A DNA stretch of 64,000 bases. Origin: Saccharopolyspora thermophila (GTDB lineage Bacteria > Actinomycetota > Actinomycetes > Mycobacteriales > Pseudonocardiaceae). Shown here piece by piece: positions 53,408 to 63,074 of this stretch. Within the stretch, counting starts at the first letter, position 1. Every line of letters starts with the position of its first letter. The DNA is taken from the NCBI RefSeq assembly GCF_014646075.1, contig NZ_BMMT01000002.1, positions 372,001 to 436,000 of the forward strand, in the 5' to 3' direction. The notes beneath the pieces were generated by a model. That model saw only the letters and a list, made by a program, of their open reading frames with translations, was not told where the DNA came from and made no database searches. Made by a program: the position numbers and the translations under genes.

Positions 53408-54982
53408 ATGGTCGGCGACGGTGATATCGGCACAATCAGCCCCGGACGCGAGGAGTTCCGTGCCCTGGCCGCGGACCGCCGGGTGATCCCGGTGGTGCGG
53501 CGGCTGCTCGCGGACGACGAGACACCCCTCGGGGTCTACCGCAAGCTCGGCGGGGACCGCCCCGGGACGTTCCTGTTCGAATCCGCCGAGAACGGTCGCT
53601 CCTGGTCCCGATGGTCCTTCGTGGGCGTGCGCAGCGCGGCCGCGCTGACCGCCCTCAACGGCGAGGCGCACTGGATGGGCACCCCGCCGGTCGGCCTGCC
53701 CGACACGGGCGACCCGCTGGAGGCGCTGCGCGAGACGGTGCGGCTGCTGCACACCGACCCGCTGCCCGGGCTGCCGCCGCTGACCGGTGGCATGGTCGGC
53801 TACCTCGGCTACGACGCGGTGCGCCGACTGGAGCGGCTGCCGAACCTCACCGAGGACGACCTGCGCATTCCCGAGCTGGTCATGCTGCTGGCCACCGACC
53901 TGGCCGCGCTGGACCACCACGAGGGCACCATCACGCTGATCGCCAACGCGGTGAACTGGGACGACAGCCCGGAGCGGGTCGACGCCGCCTACGACGACGC
54001 GGTGCGGCGGCTGAACGTGATGACCGAACAACTGTGCACCCCGGCAGCGCCGACGGTGGCCACCTTCACGCGGCCGAACCCGCAGTTCCTGCGCCGCCGC
54101 CAACCCGACGAGCACTTCGCGGCCGTCGAGAAGGCCAAGGAGGCGATCCGCGACGGCGAGGCATTCCAGGTCGTGGTGTCGCAGCGGTTCGAGATGCAGA
54201 CCAGCGCCGACGCCCTGGACGTCTACCGCGTGCTGCGCACCACCAACCCCAGCCCGTACATGTACCTGCTGCGGCTGGAGGCTCCTGATGGTGGCACCCC
54301 GTTCGACATCGTCGGATCCAGCCCCGAGTCGCTGGTGACGGTGCGCGACGGGCAGGCCACGACGCACCCGATCGCCGGCACCCGGTGGCGCGGCGCAGAC
54401 GAGGACGAGGACGCGCTGCTGGAGAAGGAGCTCATCAACGATGAGAAGGAGCGCGCCGAGCACCTGATGCTGGTCGACCTCGGCCGTAACGACCTGGGCC
54501 GGGTGTGCAAGCCGGGTTCGGTGCACGTCGTCGACTTCTTCCGCATCGAGCGCTACAGCCACGTCATGCACATCGTCTCCACGGTCACCGGGCAGCTGGC
54601 CGAGGGGCGCACGGCGTTCGACGCGATCGCCGCGTGTTTCCCGGCGGGCACCCTGTCGGGTGCGCCGAAACCGCGGGCGCTGGAGCTGATCGAGGAGCTG
54701 GAGCCGACGCGGCGCGCCCAGTACGGCGGCGTGGTCGGCTACCTCGACTTCGCCGGTGACGCCGACACCGCGATCGCCATCCGCACCGCCCTGATGCGCG
54801 ACGGGACGGCGTACGTGCAGGCGGGCGGTGGCATCGTCGCCGACTCCGATCCGGTGGCCGAGGACCAGGAGTGCCTGAACAAGGCCCGGGCGGTGCTCAA
54901 CGCGGTGGCCACGGCCGAGACGCTGCGGCGTCCGGTCGACGAGGTCGTGGAGGAGCGGGTTGACCACCGAGCCGGGATCTGA
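53408..54982 (+). CDS. trpE: Anthranilate synthase component I
   Basis: Chorismate-using TrpE of 524 residues with no fused glutaminase. The N-terminal feedback region has the LLES-like [11 protein letters not shown]; catalytic blocks are [10 protein letters not shown]-type [43 protein letters not shown] and [21 protein letters not shown] 53408 is preferred over in-frame GTG 53381; a CACAAT hexamer 6 bases upstream could give a leaderless start. No leader peptide or attenuator was seen. trpD and trpG are not in the window. It overlaps the next gene by 23 bases. Confidence 0.96.
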   Translation: MVGDGDIGTISPGREEFRALAADRRVIPVVRRLLADDETPLGVYRKLGGDRPGTFLFESAENGRSWSRWSFVGVRSAAALTALNGEAHWMGTPPVGLPDTGDPLEALRETVRLLHTDPLPGLPPLTGGMVGYLGYDAVRRLERLPNLTEDDLRIPELVMLLATDLAALDHHEGTITLIANAVNWDDSPERVDAAYDDAVRRLNVMTEQLCTPAAPTVATFTRPNPQFLRRRQPDEHFAAVEKAKEAIRDGEAFQVVVSQRFEMQTSADALDVYRVLRTTNPSPYMYLLRLEAPDGGTPFDIVGSSPESLVTVRDGQATTHPIAGTRWRGADEDEDALLEKELINDEKERAEHLMLVDLGRNDLGRVCKPGSVHVVDFFRIERYSHVMHIVSTVTGQLAEGRTAFDAIAACFPAGTLSGAPKPRALELIEELEPTRRAQYGGVVGYLDFAGDADTAIAIRTALMRDGTAYVQAGGGIVADSDPVAEDQECLNKARAVLNAVATAETLRRPVDEVVEERVDHRAGI

Positions 54983-55580
54983 GCAGCCACTCCCGCCGCA
55001 GCGGTCCAAGGGGCTGCTGTGGACGGTGGTGCTGCTGATGCCGGCCGCCGCTGCGATGTTCTGGGGCGCCAGCGCCCTGGTCTGGGTCGGCCAGCGGTTC
55101 CGGTCACCGTTCGGCAACGAGGTGGCGACCGGTGCCACCGGCGCGGAGGTGCGCCCCGAGCTCGTCCCGGTGGCGCTGGCCTCGCTGGCCGCCGTCGCCG
55201 CCGTGCTGGCCACCGGAGGCTGGGTGCGGCGCGTGGTCGGCGGGCTCGTGCTGGCGGCCGGGGCGGCGCTGCTGTGGCGGGTGGTCCAGCAGGTGGAGTA
55301 CGGCTGGTTCGCCTACACCCCACAGGGCGACGTTCCGCCCGGCAGCACCCCGATCGGGGAGATGTCGACCCAACCGGGTGGGCCGTTGCTGATGACCGGT
55401 GGCGCGGTGCTGCTGGTGGTCGCCGGGATCCTGGTGGCGCTGCGGGGCGGGCGGATGCCCGCGATGGGCGCGAAGTACGCGGCGCCGGGCGCGGCCAGGC
55501 CGAAAACGCACGATCCGGACCGCCGGATGTGGAACGAACTGGACGCGGGACGCGATCCCACCGAGGACCAGGATCGGTGA
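54960..55580 (+). CDS. Trp biosynthesis-associated membrane protein
   Basis: A 206-residue four-helix membrane protein of the actinobacterial family (Trp_oprn_chp) that accompanies trp genes; helices at about 20-40, 70-88, 92-110 and 145-163. Its role is unknown. The TTG start, with GGAGGAG 4 bases upstream, lies inside trpE and would couple its translation to TrpE. The C-terminal tail [19 protein letters not shown] is typical of the family. Confidence 0.86.
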   Translation: MTTEPGSEQPLPPQRSKGLLWTVVLLMPAAAAMFWGASALVWVGQRFRSPFGNEVATGATGAEVRPELVPVALASLAAVAAVLATGGWVRRVVGGLVLAAGAALLWRVVQQVEYGWFAYTPQGDVPPGSTPIGEMSTQPGGPLLMTGGAVLLVVAGILVALRGGRMPAMGAKYAAPGAARPKTHDPDRRMWNELDAGRDPTEDQDR

Positions 55581-55687
55581 AAGGACGTCGAGATCGTCGA
55601 ACGTGGAAAACCCAGTTCGGCACGGTTCCGAACGGCTCTGCGGCCTCGCCACCAGGGCCGAAGGTCCTTGCTGTGCCGGGACGTTGA
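55577..55687 (+). CDS. Possible 36-aa ORF after the Trp membrane protein
   Basis: A GTG overlapping the previous stop (GTGA) opens a 36-codon basic frame ([20 protein letters not shown], with a Pro-rich tail). It has a single Trp codon and no membrane segment. The overlap is the only support; it may be a chance frame. Confidence 0.25.
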   Translation: MKGRRDRRTWKTQFGTVPNGSAASPPGPKVLAVPGR

Positions 55688-55704
55688 GCCCACCCCTTGG
55701 TAGG

Positions 55705-55729
55705 ACCGGAGTCCGGTGAGGTTTAGCAT
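55705..55729 (+). promoter_or_regulatory. Palindrome and -10 upstream of trpC
   Basis: ACCGGA, G, TCCGGT (55705-55717) is a perfect 13-base palindrome 6 bases before TAGCAT (55724-55729), a plausible -10. It suggests an internal, regulated promoter for trpCBA. GGTCCT at 55663 could alternatively pair with AGGACC at 55702. Confidence 0.45.
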
Positions 55730-55764
55730 CGGCCATGCGACGGCACGGCGGGAAGGGGAGTGTC

Positions 55765-55863
55765 GTGATCGAGCGCAATGAGTTCATCTGCGCATCCGGC
55801 GACTTGCGGACCCACGGATCGCGGGTCGGTGTTCGGGGCACGGCCGGCGAGGTGTTCGCGTGA
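55765..55863 (+). CDS. Possible 32-aa ORF coupled to trpC
   Basis: A GTG with GGAAGGGGAG 4 bases upstream opens a 32-residue frame ([20 protein letters not shown], then a Gly/Val-rich end) whose TGA overlaps the trpC GTG as GTGA. An in-frame ATG at 55735 would make it 42 residues. There are no Trp codons, so it is not an attenuator leader. The ribosome site and the overlap suggest that it delivers ribosomes to trpC. Confidence 0.4.
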   Translation: MIERNEFICASGDLRTHGSRVGVRGTAGEVFA

Positions 55864-56669
55864 GCGTTCTGGAATCCATCATCGAAGGTGTTCGCGAAGA
55901 TCTTGCCATCCGGGAGTCTGCGGTCCCCTTCGACGAGATCAAGCAGCGGTCTGCGGCGGCGGCACCGCCGCGCGACGTGCTCGCCGCGCTGCGCGCGCCG
56001 GGTGTCGGGGTCATCGCCGAGGTCAAGCGGCGCAGCCCGTCCAAGGGCGAGCTCGCCGAGATCAGCGAGCCCGCCGACCTGGCCGCCGACTACGCCGCGG
56101 CCGGGGCGCGCGTGATCAGCGTGCTCACCGAGCAGCGCCGCTTCGGCGGCTCGCTGGCGGACTTCGACGCGGTGCGCGCCCGGGTCACCACGCCGCTGCT
56201 GCGCAAGGACTTCATCATCAGCCCCTACCAGGTGCACGAGGCGCGGGCGCACGGCGCGGACATGGTGCTGCTGATCGTGGCGGCCCTGGAGCAGAACGCG
56301 CTGGAGGCCCTGCTGGACCGGGTTGAGTCGCTGGGCATGACCGCGCTGGTGGAGGTGCACACCGCCGAGGAGGCTGACCGGGCGCTCGAGGCAGGTGCGA
56401 AAGTCATTGGCATCAACGCGCGCAACCTGCATACGCTGGAGGTCGACCGCGACGTGTTCGGTCGGATCGCGCCGGGGCTGCCGCAGGAGGTCCTCAAGGT
56501 TGCCGAGTCCGGTGTTCGCGGACCCAGCGACCTGTTGGCCTATGCGGGTTCCGGGGCGGACGCGGTGCTGGTGGGCGAGGGCCTGGTGACCAGCGACAAC
56601 CCCAAGAGCGCCGTCACGCAGTTGGTGACTGCGGGGTCGCACCCGGCGTGCCCCCGGCCGAGCCGGTAG
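55860..56669 (+). CDS. trpC: Indole-3-glycerol phosphate synthase
   Basis: Beta/alpha-barrel enzyme of 269 residues that closes the indole ring. [15 protein letters not shown] contains the catalytic Lys, followed by [42 protein letters not shown] (second Lys) and [13 protein letters not shown]. The GTG overlaps the upstream small frame. It is 84 bases upstream of trpB. Confidence 0.97.
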   Translation: MSVLESIIEGVREDLAIRESAVPFDEIKQRSAAAAPPRDVLAALRAPGVGVIAEVKRRSPSKGELAEISEPADLAADYAAAGARVISVLTEQRRFGGSLADFDAVRARVTTPLLRKDFIISPYQVHEARAHGADMVLLIVAALEQNALEALLDRVESLGMTALVEVHTAEEADRALEAGAKVIGINARNLHTLEVDRDVFGRIAPGLPQEVLKVAESGVRGPSDLLAYAGSGADAVLVGEGLVTSDNPKSAVTQLVTAGSHPACPRPSR

Positions 56670-56753
56670 CCGCGTGGTCATGGGTTCGGGCGCCGACGAG
56701 GCTGATCAGCGTCGACCGGGGCGGTGTCGGCGCAACGCACAGGAGGTAAGGCA

Positions 56754-58046
56754 ATGACCGTCGGCGCAGAGACCGCGACCGCGCACGCCCACCGGCCGGG
56801 CAAACCGGTGCCGGAGGGCCACGACCCGGACGAGCGGGGCCACTTCGGGCCCTACGGCGGTCGCTTCATGCCCGAGGCGCTGATCGCGGCGCAGGACGAG
56901 CTGGCCGCCGAGTACGCCAAGGCGCAGCGCGACCCGCAGTACCTCGCCGAGCTGGACGACCTGCTGCGCAACTACGCCGGCCGCCCGTCGCTGCTGACCG
57001 AGGCCACGCGGTTCGCCGAGCACGCGGGCGGCGCGCGCATCCTCCTCAAGCGCGAGGACCTCAACCACACCGGCTCGCACAAGATCAACAACGTGCTGGG
57101 GCAGGCGCTGCTGGTCAAGCGGATGGGCAAGCGCCGCGTGATCGCCGAGACCGGGGCCGGCCAGCACGGTGTGGCCACCGCGACGGCCTGCGCGCTGCTC
57201 GGCCTCGAATGCGTGATCTACATGGGCAAGGTCGACACCGAGCGGCAGGCCCTCAACGTGGCTCGGATGCGCCTGCTCGGTGCCGAGGTCATCCCGGTCA
57301 GCGCCGGTTCGGCGACCCTCAAGGACGCCATCAACGAGGCGCTGCGCGACTGGGTGACCAACGTCGACCACACCCACTACCTGCTGGGTACCGCCGCGGG
57401 CGCGCACCCGTTCCCGATGATGGTGCGCAACTTCCACCGGATCATCGGTGACGAGGCCCGCGAGCAGGTGCTGGCGATGACCGGGCGGCTGCCCGACGTG
57501 GTCGCCGCATGTGTCGGCGGCGGCTCCAACGCCATCGGCATCTTCCACGGCTTCATCGACGACCCGGACGTGCGGCTGGTCGGCTTCGAGCCCGCCGGGC
57601 ACGGCATCGAGAGCGGCGAGCACGGCGCGACGCTCTGCGAGGGCAGCCCGGGCACCCTGCACGGCGCCCGGTCCTACCTGCTGCAGGACGACGACGGCCA
57701 GGTGATGGAGGCGTACTCGATCTCCGCCGGGCTGGACTACCCGGGCGTGGGTCCGGAGCACTCCTACCTCAAGGACACCGGGCGCGCCGAGTACCGGTCG
57801 GTCACCGACGACGAGGCGATGCAGGCGTTCCGCCTGCTCTCGCGCACCGAGGGCATCATCCCGGCCATCGAGTCCGCGCACGCGCTGGCCGGTGCGATCA
57901 AGCTCGGCCAGGAACTCGGCCCGGACGCGATCATCCTGGTCAGCCTGTCCGGGCGCGGCGACAAGGACATGGACACCGCGGCGAAGTACTTCGGTCTGGT
58001 CAACGGATCGGCCACCCAGGCCACGGAACAGGAGGAGTCGCGGTGA
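56754..58046 (+). CDS. trpB: Tryptophan synthase beta chain
   Basis: PLP enzyme of 430 residues joining indole and serine. [13 protein letters not shown] is the family opening; the PLP Lys is in [13 protein letters not shown], the phosphate cup in [10 protein letters not shown], and the catalytic Glu region in [13 protein letters not shown]. The ATG at 56754 has AGGAGGTAAGG just upstream. The stop overlaps trpA by GTGA, so alpha and beta chains are produced together. Confidence 0.98.
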   Translation: MTVGAETATAHAHRPGKPVPEGHDPDERGHFGPYGGRFMPEALIAAQDELAAEYAKAQRDPQYLAELDDLLRNYAGRPSLLTEATRFAEHAGGARILLKREDLNHTGSHKINNVLGQALLVKRMGKRRVIAETGAGQHGVATATACALLGLECVIYMGKVDTERQALNVARMRLLGAEVIPVSAGSATLKDAINEALRDWVTNVDHTHYLLGTAAGAHPFPMMVRNFHRIIGDEAREQVLAMTGRLPDVVAACVGGGSNAIGIFHGFIDDPDVRLVGFEPAGHGIESGEHGATLCEGSPGTLHGARSYLLQDDDGQVMEAYSISAGLDYPGVGPEHSYLKDTGRAEYRSVTDDEAMQAFRLLSRTEGIIPAIESAHALAGAIKLGQELGPDAIILVSLSGRGDKDMDTAAKYFGLVNGSATQATEQEESR

Positions 58047-58837
58047 ACCTGCGCGAGGTTTTCCACGCCTGCCGCGAGGAGCAGCGGGCCGCTCTGATCG
58101 GGTACCTGCCCGCCGGTTTCCCGACCGTCGACGGTTCGAAGGAACTGCTGCAGGCGATGCTGACCGGGGTCGACGGCACCACGGGATGCGACATCGTGGA
58201 GGTCGGCCTGCCGTTCTCCGACCCGGTGATGGACGGGCCGACCATCCAGGCGGCCAGCGACAAGGCCCTGCGCGCCGGCTTCCGGGTGCGGGACGTGTTC
58301 GACGTGGTGTCCTCGATCGCCGACGCCGGTGGGCACGCCGTGGTGATGACCTACTGGAACCCGGTGCACCACTACGGACCGGACGCGTTCGCCCGCGACC
58401 TCAAGGCCGCCGGCGGGCTCGGCGTGATCACCCCGGACCTCATCCCGGACGAGGGCGAGGACTGGATCGCCGCCACCGACGCCCACGGGCTGGACCGGAT
58501 CTTCCTGGTGGCGCCGTCGTCCACCGAGGAGCGGCTGGCGCTGACCGCCAAGGCCGGCAGCGGGTTCGTCTACGCCACGTCGGTGATGGGGGTGACCGGG
58601 GCACGCGAGTCGGTCGGTTCGGCCGCGGCGGGCCTGGTGCAGCGCACCCGGGCGCACACCGACCTGCCGATCGGTGTCGGCCTGGGCGTGCGCTCCGGCG
58701 AGCAGGCGGCCGAGGTGGCGTCCTTCGCCGACGGCGTCATCGTCGGGTCCGCGTTCGTCACCCGCGCCGAGCAGGACGGTGTCGCGGGGGTCCGCGAGCT
58801 GACCGCCGAGCTGGCGCGTGGCGTCCGCTCCCGCTGA
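58043..58837 (+). CDS. trpA: Tryptophan synthase alpha chain
   Basis: Barrel subunit of 264 residues that releases indole from indoleglycerol phosphate. The catalytic Glu is in [20 protein letters not shown] and the catalytic Asp in [16 protein letters not shown]; the C-terminal [15 protein letters not shown] binds phosphate. The GTG at 58043 overlaps the trpB stop. It ends the trp cluster; lgt follows from its own promoter. Confidence 0.97.
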   Translation: MNLREVFHACREEQRAALIGYLPAGFPTVDGSKELLQAMLTGVDGTTGCDIVEVGLPFSDPVMDGPTIQAASDKALRAGFRVRDVFDVVSSIADAGGHAVVMTYWNPVHHYGPDAFARDLKAAGGLGVITPDLIPDEGEDWIAATDAHGLDRIFLVAPSSTEERLALTAKAGSGFVYATSVMGVTGARESVGSAAAGLVQRTRAHTDLPIGVGLGVRSGEQAAEVASFADGVIVGSAFVTRAEQDGVAGVRELTAELARGVRSR

Positions 58838-58929
58838 CGTCGCCGCCGTTCACCCGCTCCGGTTCCGGCGGTCGTCGAGTTCGCAGGGCGTGTCGGGCGG
58901 GTGGTGCTCGCCCTCCGCTGCGGGCCCGA

Positions 58930-58935
58930 TACGGT
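58930..58935 (+). promoter_or_regulatory. -10 hexamer of leaderless lgt
   Basis: TACGGT ends exactly 7 bases before the lgt GTG at 58943. Confidence 0.5.
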
Positions 58936-58942
58936 TAGCGGC

Positions 58943-60037
58943 GTGAGTGCCCCGGTTGCTGCCTCGGCGAACGCCTTGCTGACCACCATCCCCAGCCCCT
59001 CCCAAGGTGTCTGGTACATCGGCCCGATCCCGCTGCGCGCCTACGCGCTGTGCATCATCGCCGGGATCATCGCCGCTGTCTGGCTGGGCAGCCGTCGCTG
59101 GGTGGCGCGCGGCGGCCGCGAGGGCACGGTCATCGACGTCGCGGTCTTCGCGGTGCCGTTCGGGCTGGTCGGCGGCCGCCTGTACCACGTCGCCACGGAC
59201 TGGCACAAGTACTTCGGGCCGGACCGCGACCCGCTGGACGCCCTCAAGGTGTGGGAGGGCGGCCTCGGCATCTGGGGTGCGGTGGCGCTGGGCGCGGTCG
59301 GTGCCTGGATCGGCTGCCGCCGCCACGGCATCCCGCTGTCCGCGTTCGCTGACGCCGTCGCCCCCGGCATCGTCCTGGCACAGGCCATCGGCCGCCTCGG
59401 CAACTGGTTCAACCAGGAGCTCTACGGCGGGCCGACCGATCTGCCGTGGGGCCTGGAGATCTACCGGCGCATCGACCCGGAGACCGGGCTGGCCGACCCG
59501 ATCGCGGGGGTGGCCGTCGACCACACCCCGGTCGCCGTCGTGCACCCGACGTTCCTGTACGAACTGCTGTGGAACGTCGGCGTCTGCCTGCTGGTGCTCT
59601 GGGCCGACCGGAAGTTCCGGATGGGCCACGGCCGGGTGTTCGCGCTCTACGTCGCCGGGTACACGGCCGGTCGGTTGTGGATCGAGCTCATGCGCGCCGA
59701 CGAGGCCACCCACCTCTTCGGCGTCCGCATCAACGTCTTCACCTCCTTGCTCGTCTTCGCTGGGGCGGTGCTGTACCTGGTGCTGGTCCGCGGCAGGCGC
59801 GAGGACCCCGAACAGCTGAAGGGCAGGCCGCTGCCCGGCGACGACGATGTCGACGCCGCCGACCCCGGTGCGGCCGACCCCGGTGCCGCCGCGCCGAAAC
59901 AGACCGCGGCCGCCGCGACGGAGGACACCGCCGACGCGGACGAATCCAGCGCCGACGGGTCCGGCGACCGGGCCGAGGACGACCGGGCGGAGGCGCGCAG
60001 CAACGGCACCGACGGCCACAAGAACCACGAGGGCTGA
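58943..60037 (+). CDS. lgt: Prolipoprotein diacylglyceryl transferase
   Basis: Seven-helix membrane enzyme of 364 residues that transfers diacylglyceryl to the lipobox Cys of prolipoproteins. The Lgt signature is present as [21 protein letters not shown], preceded by LVGGRLYHV. The last 80 or so residues form an acidic, Ala-rich cytoplasmic tail with tandem AADPG units, common in actinobacterial Lgt. The GTG at 58943 is 7 bases after TACGGT. The position after trpA is a conserved actinobacterial order. It serves lipoproteins such as the binding proteins in this window. Confidence 0.95.
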   Translation: MSAPVAASANALLTTIPSPSQGVWYIGPIPLRAYALCIIAGIIAAVWLGSRRWVARGGREGTVIDVAVFAVPFGLVGGRLYHVATDWHKYFGPDRDPLDALKVWEGGLGIWGAVALGAVGAWIGCRRHGIPLSAFADAVAPGIVLAQAIGRLGNWFNQELYGGPTDLPWGLEIYRRIDPETGLADPIAGVAVDHTPVAVVHPTFLYELLWNVGVCLLVLWADRKFRMGHGRVFALYVAGYTAGRLWIELMRADEATHLFGVRINVFTSLLVFAGAVLYLVLVRGRREDPEQLKGRPLPGDDDVDAADPGAADPGAAAPKQTAAAATEDTADADESSADGSGDRAEDDRAEARSNGTDGHKNHEG

Positions 60038-60073
60038 CGCGCCGAGGGGCGCCCAGCCGGCCTTGGGTGGTGC

Positions 60074-60847
60074 TCAGGAGCGCACCGGCGCGATCACTGG
60101 GGAACCGTCGGGGGCGTGCAGGACCGTCACCCGGGCCGTGTAGCGCTCGGCGAGCACCGCCGGGGTCAGCACGTCCGCCGGGGAGCCCTCGGCGGCGACC
60201 CGCCCCGCGTCCAGCAGCAGCAGGCGCTCGGCGTACTGGGCGGCCAGCGTCAGGTCGTGCAGCGTCATCACGACCGTCGTGCCCATCTCCCGGCGCAGCT
60301 CGTCGACCAGGTCCAGCAGCGCCTGGGCGTGCCCGACGTCCAGGCCGGTGGTCGGCTCGTCCAGCAGCAGCACGCCCGCGCGCTGCGCCAGAGCCCGGGC
60401 CAGCACGGCCCGCTGCCGTTCGCCGCCGGAGAGGGTCGTCAGCGGCCGGTCGGCGAGGGCGGTGAGGTCCAGCCGCTCCAGCAGGGAACGCACCACGTCC
60501 AGGTCCTTCGGGCCTTCGCGGCCCAGCACGCCGAGGTGCGGCGTGCGGCCGAGCAGGACGTAGTCGGTGACGGTCAGTCCGATCGGCAGCTGCGGGATCT
60601 GCGGCGCATAACCGACCACCCGGGCGCGTTCGCGGCGGCGCAGCGCGGCCAGCGGGCGCCCGTCGACCAGCACCCGTCCCTGGTGCCGCACGACGCCCGC
60701 GATCGCCTTCAGCAGGGTCGACTTGCCCGACCCGTTCGGCCCGATGACCCCCAGCCAGCCGCCGGTGTCCACAGTGGTCGTGACGCCGGAAAGCACCGTG
60801 CCGCGGCGGTATCCGGCGGAGAGGTCCTGCACCTGCAGTGTGCTCAC
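60074..60847 (-). CDS. btuD: Cobalamin-type ABC transporter ATPase
   Basis: FecE/BtuD-type ATPase of 257 residues. Walker A is GPNGSGKS, the signature LSGGERQR, Walker B VLLLDEPTTGLD, and the switch His is in TLHDLTLAAQYA. The GTG at 60847 overlaps the permease stop; the longer open frame upstream lies inside the permease. It is the last gene of a btuF-btuC-btuD operon preceded by a cobalamin riboswitch, which is the reason for assigning B12 rather than a ferric siderophore. Confidence 0.85.
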   Translation of the reverse strand: MSTLQVQDLSAGYRRGTVLSGVTTTVDTGGWLGVIGPNGSGKSTLLKAIAGVVRHQGRVLVDGRPLAALRRRERARVVGYAPQIPQLPIGLTVTDYVLLGRTPHLGVLGREGPKDLDVVRSLLERLDLTALADRPLTTLSGGERQRAVLARALAQRAGVLLLDEPTTGLDVGHAQALLDLVDELRREMGTTVVMTLHDLTLAAQYAERLLLLDAGRVAAEGSPADVLTPAVLAERYTARVTVLHAPDGSPVIAPVRS

Positions 60848-61884
60848 GCGCGCCTCCGGTGCAGCAGGACCGCGAAGAACGGGGCGCCGGTGAACGCGGT
60901 GATCACTCCGATCGGAATCTCGGCCGGGGCCAGCAGCGTCCGGGCCAGCATGTCGGCCAGCACCAGAAACATCCCGCCGAACAGCAGCGACAGCGGCACG
61001 ATGATCCGGAAGCTGCCGCCGACCGCCAGCCGCACCAGGTGCGGCACCACCAGCCCGACGAAACCGATCAACCCGGCCACCGACACCGCTGCCGCGGTGG
61101 CCAGCGACGCGGCGACGAGCACGAGCGCCCGCACCCGCGCCGGGTTCACCCCGAGCGCGGTCGCTTCCTCGTCGCCGGTTCCGAGCAGGTCGAGCAGCCG
61201 CGCGCATAGGCACAGCACCACCGCCGCAAGCACCAGATGCGGCAGCACAACCAGAACCTCCCGCCACCCGGTGGTGCTCAACCGCCCCAGAATCCACATG
61301 TACACCTGCTGCAATGACTCCACGCGCAGCTGCTGCACGAAGGTCTGCCCGGCGGTGAGGAACGCGCCGACCGCGACCCCGGCCAGCACCAGGGTCGCCG
61401 CGTCGCGGCCCGCGGAGCGGCCCACCAGCCACGTCAGGCCGACCCCGCCGAGGGCCCCGGCGAACGCCGCCAGCTGCACCGGACCGGTCACCCCGGCCTG
61501 CGGCGCGGCGGTCATCACCACGGTGACCGCCAGCCCGGCTCCGGACGCCGACCCCAGCAGGTACGGGTCGGCCAGTGGATTGCGAAACACGCCCTGGAAC
61601 GCCGCACCGGACGCCGCCAGTGCCGCGCCGACCAGCACCCCGAGCACCACGCGCGGCACCCGCAGGTTCCACAGGATCGCCGCCTCCCGCTCCGACAGCG
61701 GCGACACCCCGCCGGTCAGCTGGGCGACGATCTCGGCGAGCACCCGCTGCCAGCCCAGCTCGGCGGCACCGAGCAACACCGACAGCACAACGCTCACCAG
61801 CAACGCCGCCACCGCGAGCAGCACATGGCGCAGCCGCAACGTGCTGCGCGTGAGCGGGGCGGGGTTGCGTAGCGCGCGGGTCAC
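60844..61884 (-). CDS. btuC: Cobalamin-type ABC transporter permease
   Basis: FecCD/BtuC-family permease of 346 residues with about ten helices. Family blocks are LRVPRVVLGVLVGAALAASGAAFQ, RNPLADPYLLGSASGAGL and GLIGFVGLVVPHLVRLAVG (coupling region). The GTG at 61884 overlaps the binding-protein stop by 4 bases and its own stop overlaps the ATPase start, so the three subunits are coupled. Substrate assigned from the riboswitch. Confidence 0.87.
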   Translation of the reverse strand: MTRALRNPAPLTRSTLRLRHVLLAVAALLVSVVLSVLLGAAELGWQRVLAEIVAQLTGGVSPLSEREAAILWNLRVPRVVLGVLVGAALAASGAAFQGVFRNPLADPYLLGSASGAGLAVTVVMTAAPQAGVTGPVQLAAFAGALGGVGLTWLVGRSAGRDAATLVLAGVAVGAFLTAGQTFVQQLRVESLQQVYMWILGRLSTTGWREVLVVLPHLVLAAVVLCLCARLLDLLGTGDEEATALGVNPARVRALVLVAASLATAAAVSVAGLIGFVGLVVPHLVRLAVGGSFRIIVPLSLLFGGMFLVLADMLARTLLAPAEIPIGVITAFTGAPFFAVLLHRRRA

Positions 61885-62822
61885 CCCTGCTGCGTCCTGG
61901 TCACCTCGGCGCTGATGGCCCGCACCAGCTCGACCACCCGCGGGCCCCACCGCCCGGCGATGTCGTCATCCAGCTCCACGACGTGGTTGCGGCGCACCGC
62001 GTCCAACGTGCCCCAGCCCGGCCGGGCCGCCACCGCCGCAGCGGTCACCTGGCAGCACTTGGTGTCCGCCACGAAGATCAGGTTCGGGTTGGCCTGCAGG
62101 ATGTGTTCCTGGGACAGCTGCGGGAACTTCCCGCCCGCCGGGTCGGCGATGTTGACCAGGCCGAACAGGTCGTAGACGTTGCCGACGAAGCTCTGCGACG
62201 TCGCGCTGTAGAAGTCCGGGCTGACCTCGTGGTAGTAGCTCAGCGGCTGCGGCGGTCGAGGCGTGTCGCGGACGATCCGGTCGATCTCCGAGCGCATCCG
62301 GCCCACCAGCTCGCGGGCCTGCCGGGTGTGCCCGGTGGCCTGGCCGAGCACCTCGATCTGCCGGTAGGCGTCCTCCAGCGTGGCCGCCGACGGGGTGAGC
62401 AGCGTCGGCACGTTGACCACCTTCAGGCCCTCGGCCAGCTGCGTCGCGTTGTCCGGGGCGATGACCAGATCCGGCGTCCGCGCGCCGACCGCGGCCGCGT
62501 CCGCGGAGAAGCCCGACAGGTCGGTGCGCGGCGCCTCCGGCGGGAAGTTCGAGTACTGGTCGACGGCGATGACCTGGTCGCCCGCGCCGATCGCGTACAG
62601 CGTCTCGGTGGCGGTGGGCGACAGCGAGACGATCCGCTTCGGCTGCTGGGGCACGGTCACCGGCGGTTGACCGGGCAGTCCGACCTTGACCGGGAACGCC
62701 GAGGCGGGGTCGTCGGCCGGGACCGGTGCCTCGGAGTGGGGGCGGGTGGCGCAGGCGGTGACCCCGGTGACCAGGGCCAGGACGACGAGCAGCAGGGTGG
62801 CTAGGCGGCGGAACCCGGTCAT
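61881..62822 (-). CDS. btuF: Cobalamin-type ABC transporter binding lipoprotein
   Basis: Class III (BtuF/FhuD-type) binding protein of 313 residues, exported as a lipoprotein: FRRLATLLLVVLALVTGVTACA contains the lipobox. The mature domain opens with PQQPKRIVSLSPTATETLYAIGAGDQVIAV, typical of cobalamin and heme binders, and has the long backbone helix (YRQIEVLGQATGHTRQARELVGRMR). The ATG at 62822 has GGGAAG 3-4 bases upstream. Expression is probably shut down by cobalamin through the leader riboswitch. Confidence 0.87.
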   Translation of the reverse strand: MTGFRRLATLLLVVLALVTGVTACATRPHSEAPVPADDPASAFPVKVGLPGQPPVTVPQQPKRIVSLSPTATETLYAIGAGDQVIAVDQYSNFPPEAPRTDLSGFSADAAAVGARTPDLVIAPDNATQLAEGLKVVNVPTLLTPSAATLEDAYRQIEVLGQATGHTRQARELVGRMRSEIDRIVRDTPRPPQPLSYYHEVSPDFYSATSQSFVGNVYDLFGLVNIADPAGGKFPQLSQEHILQANPNLIFVADTKCCQVTAAAVAARPGWGTLDAVRRNHVVELDDDIAGRWGPRVVELVRAISAEVTRTQQG

Positions 62823-62902
62823 GTCTTCCCTACGGTTCGGCCGGTGCGGCGGGCGTGGCCTCGCCGGAGCCGGGCGGCCTTGCCGAGCCTCCCCGAGCGA
62901 GT

Positions 62903-62921
62903 CGCACCCCTGCACCGGGGG
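62903..62921 (-). promoter_or_regulatory. Hairpin in riboswitch expression platform
   Basis: Read on the minus strand, CACCCC and GGGGTG pair around a 7-base loop between the cobalamin aptamer and the btuF start. It may be the switching helix or a terminator. Confidence 0.4.
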
Positions 62922-62932
62922 TGGCGGACTTC

Positions 62933-63032
62933 GACGCCAGCGTGAGGCGACCTGGCTCGTGCCCGGCGCGCCGGGCCATCGCAGTTGCGGCACAGCACCG
63001 GGTTCGCACCGGTTTCGCTCGTCGCTGGCGTC
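62933..63032 (-). ncRNA. Cobalamin riboswitch
   Basis: On the minus strand the B12-box elements appear in order: ACCGGTGCGAACCCGGTGCTG, GCCGCAACTGCGA (62981-62991 in plus coordinates) and GAGCCAGGTCGCC (62946-62958). A perfect 10-bp stem, GACGCCAGCG (plus-strand complement at 63023-63032) with CGCTGGCGTC (62933-62942), encloses the core. It lies 110 bases before btuF, so it should control uptake of cobalamin in response to cobalamin. A possible minus-strand -10, TATCTT, is at 63069-63074. Confidence 0.88.
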
Positions 63033-63074
63033 CCGCGAGCACCCGGTTCGCGGGTACTCTGAGCTGGAAAGATA

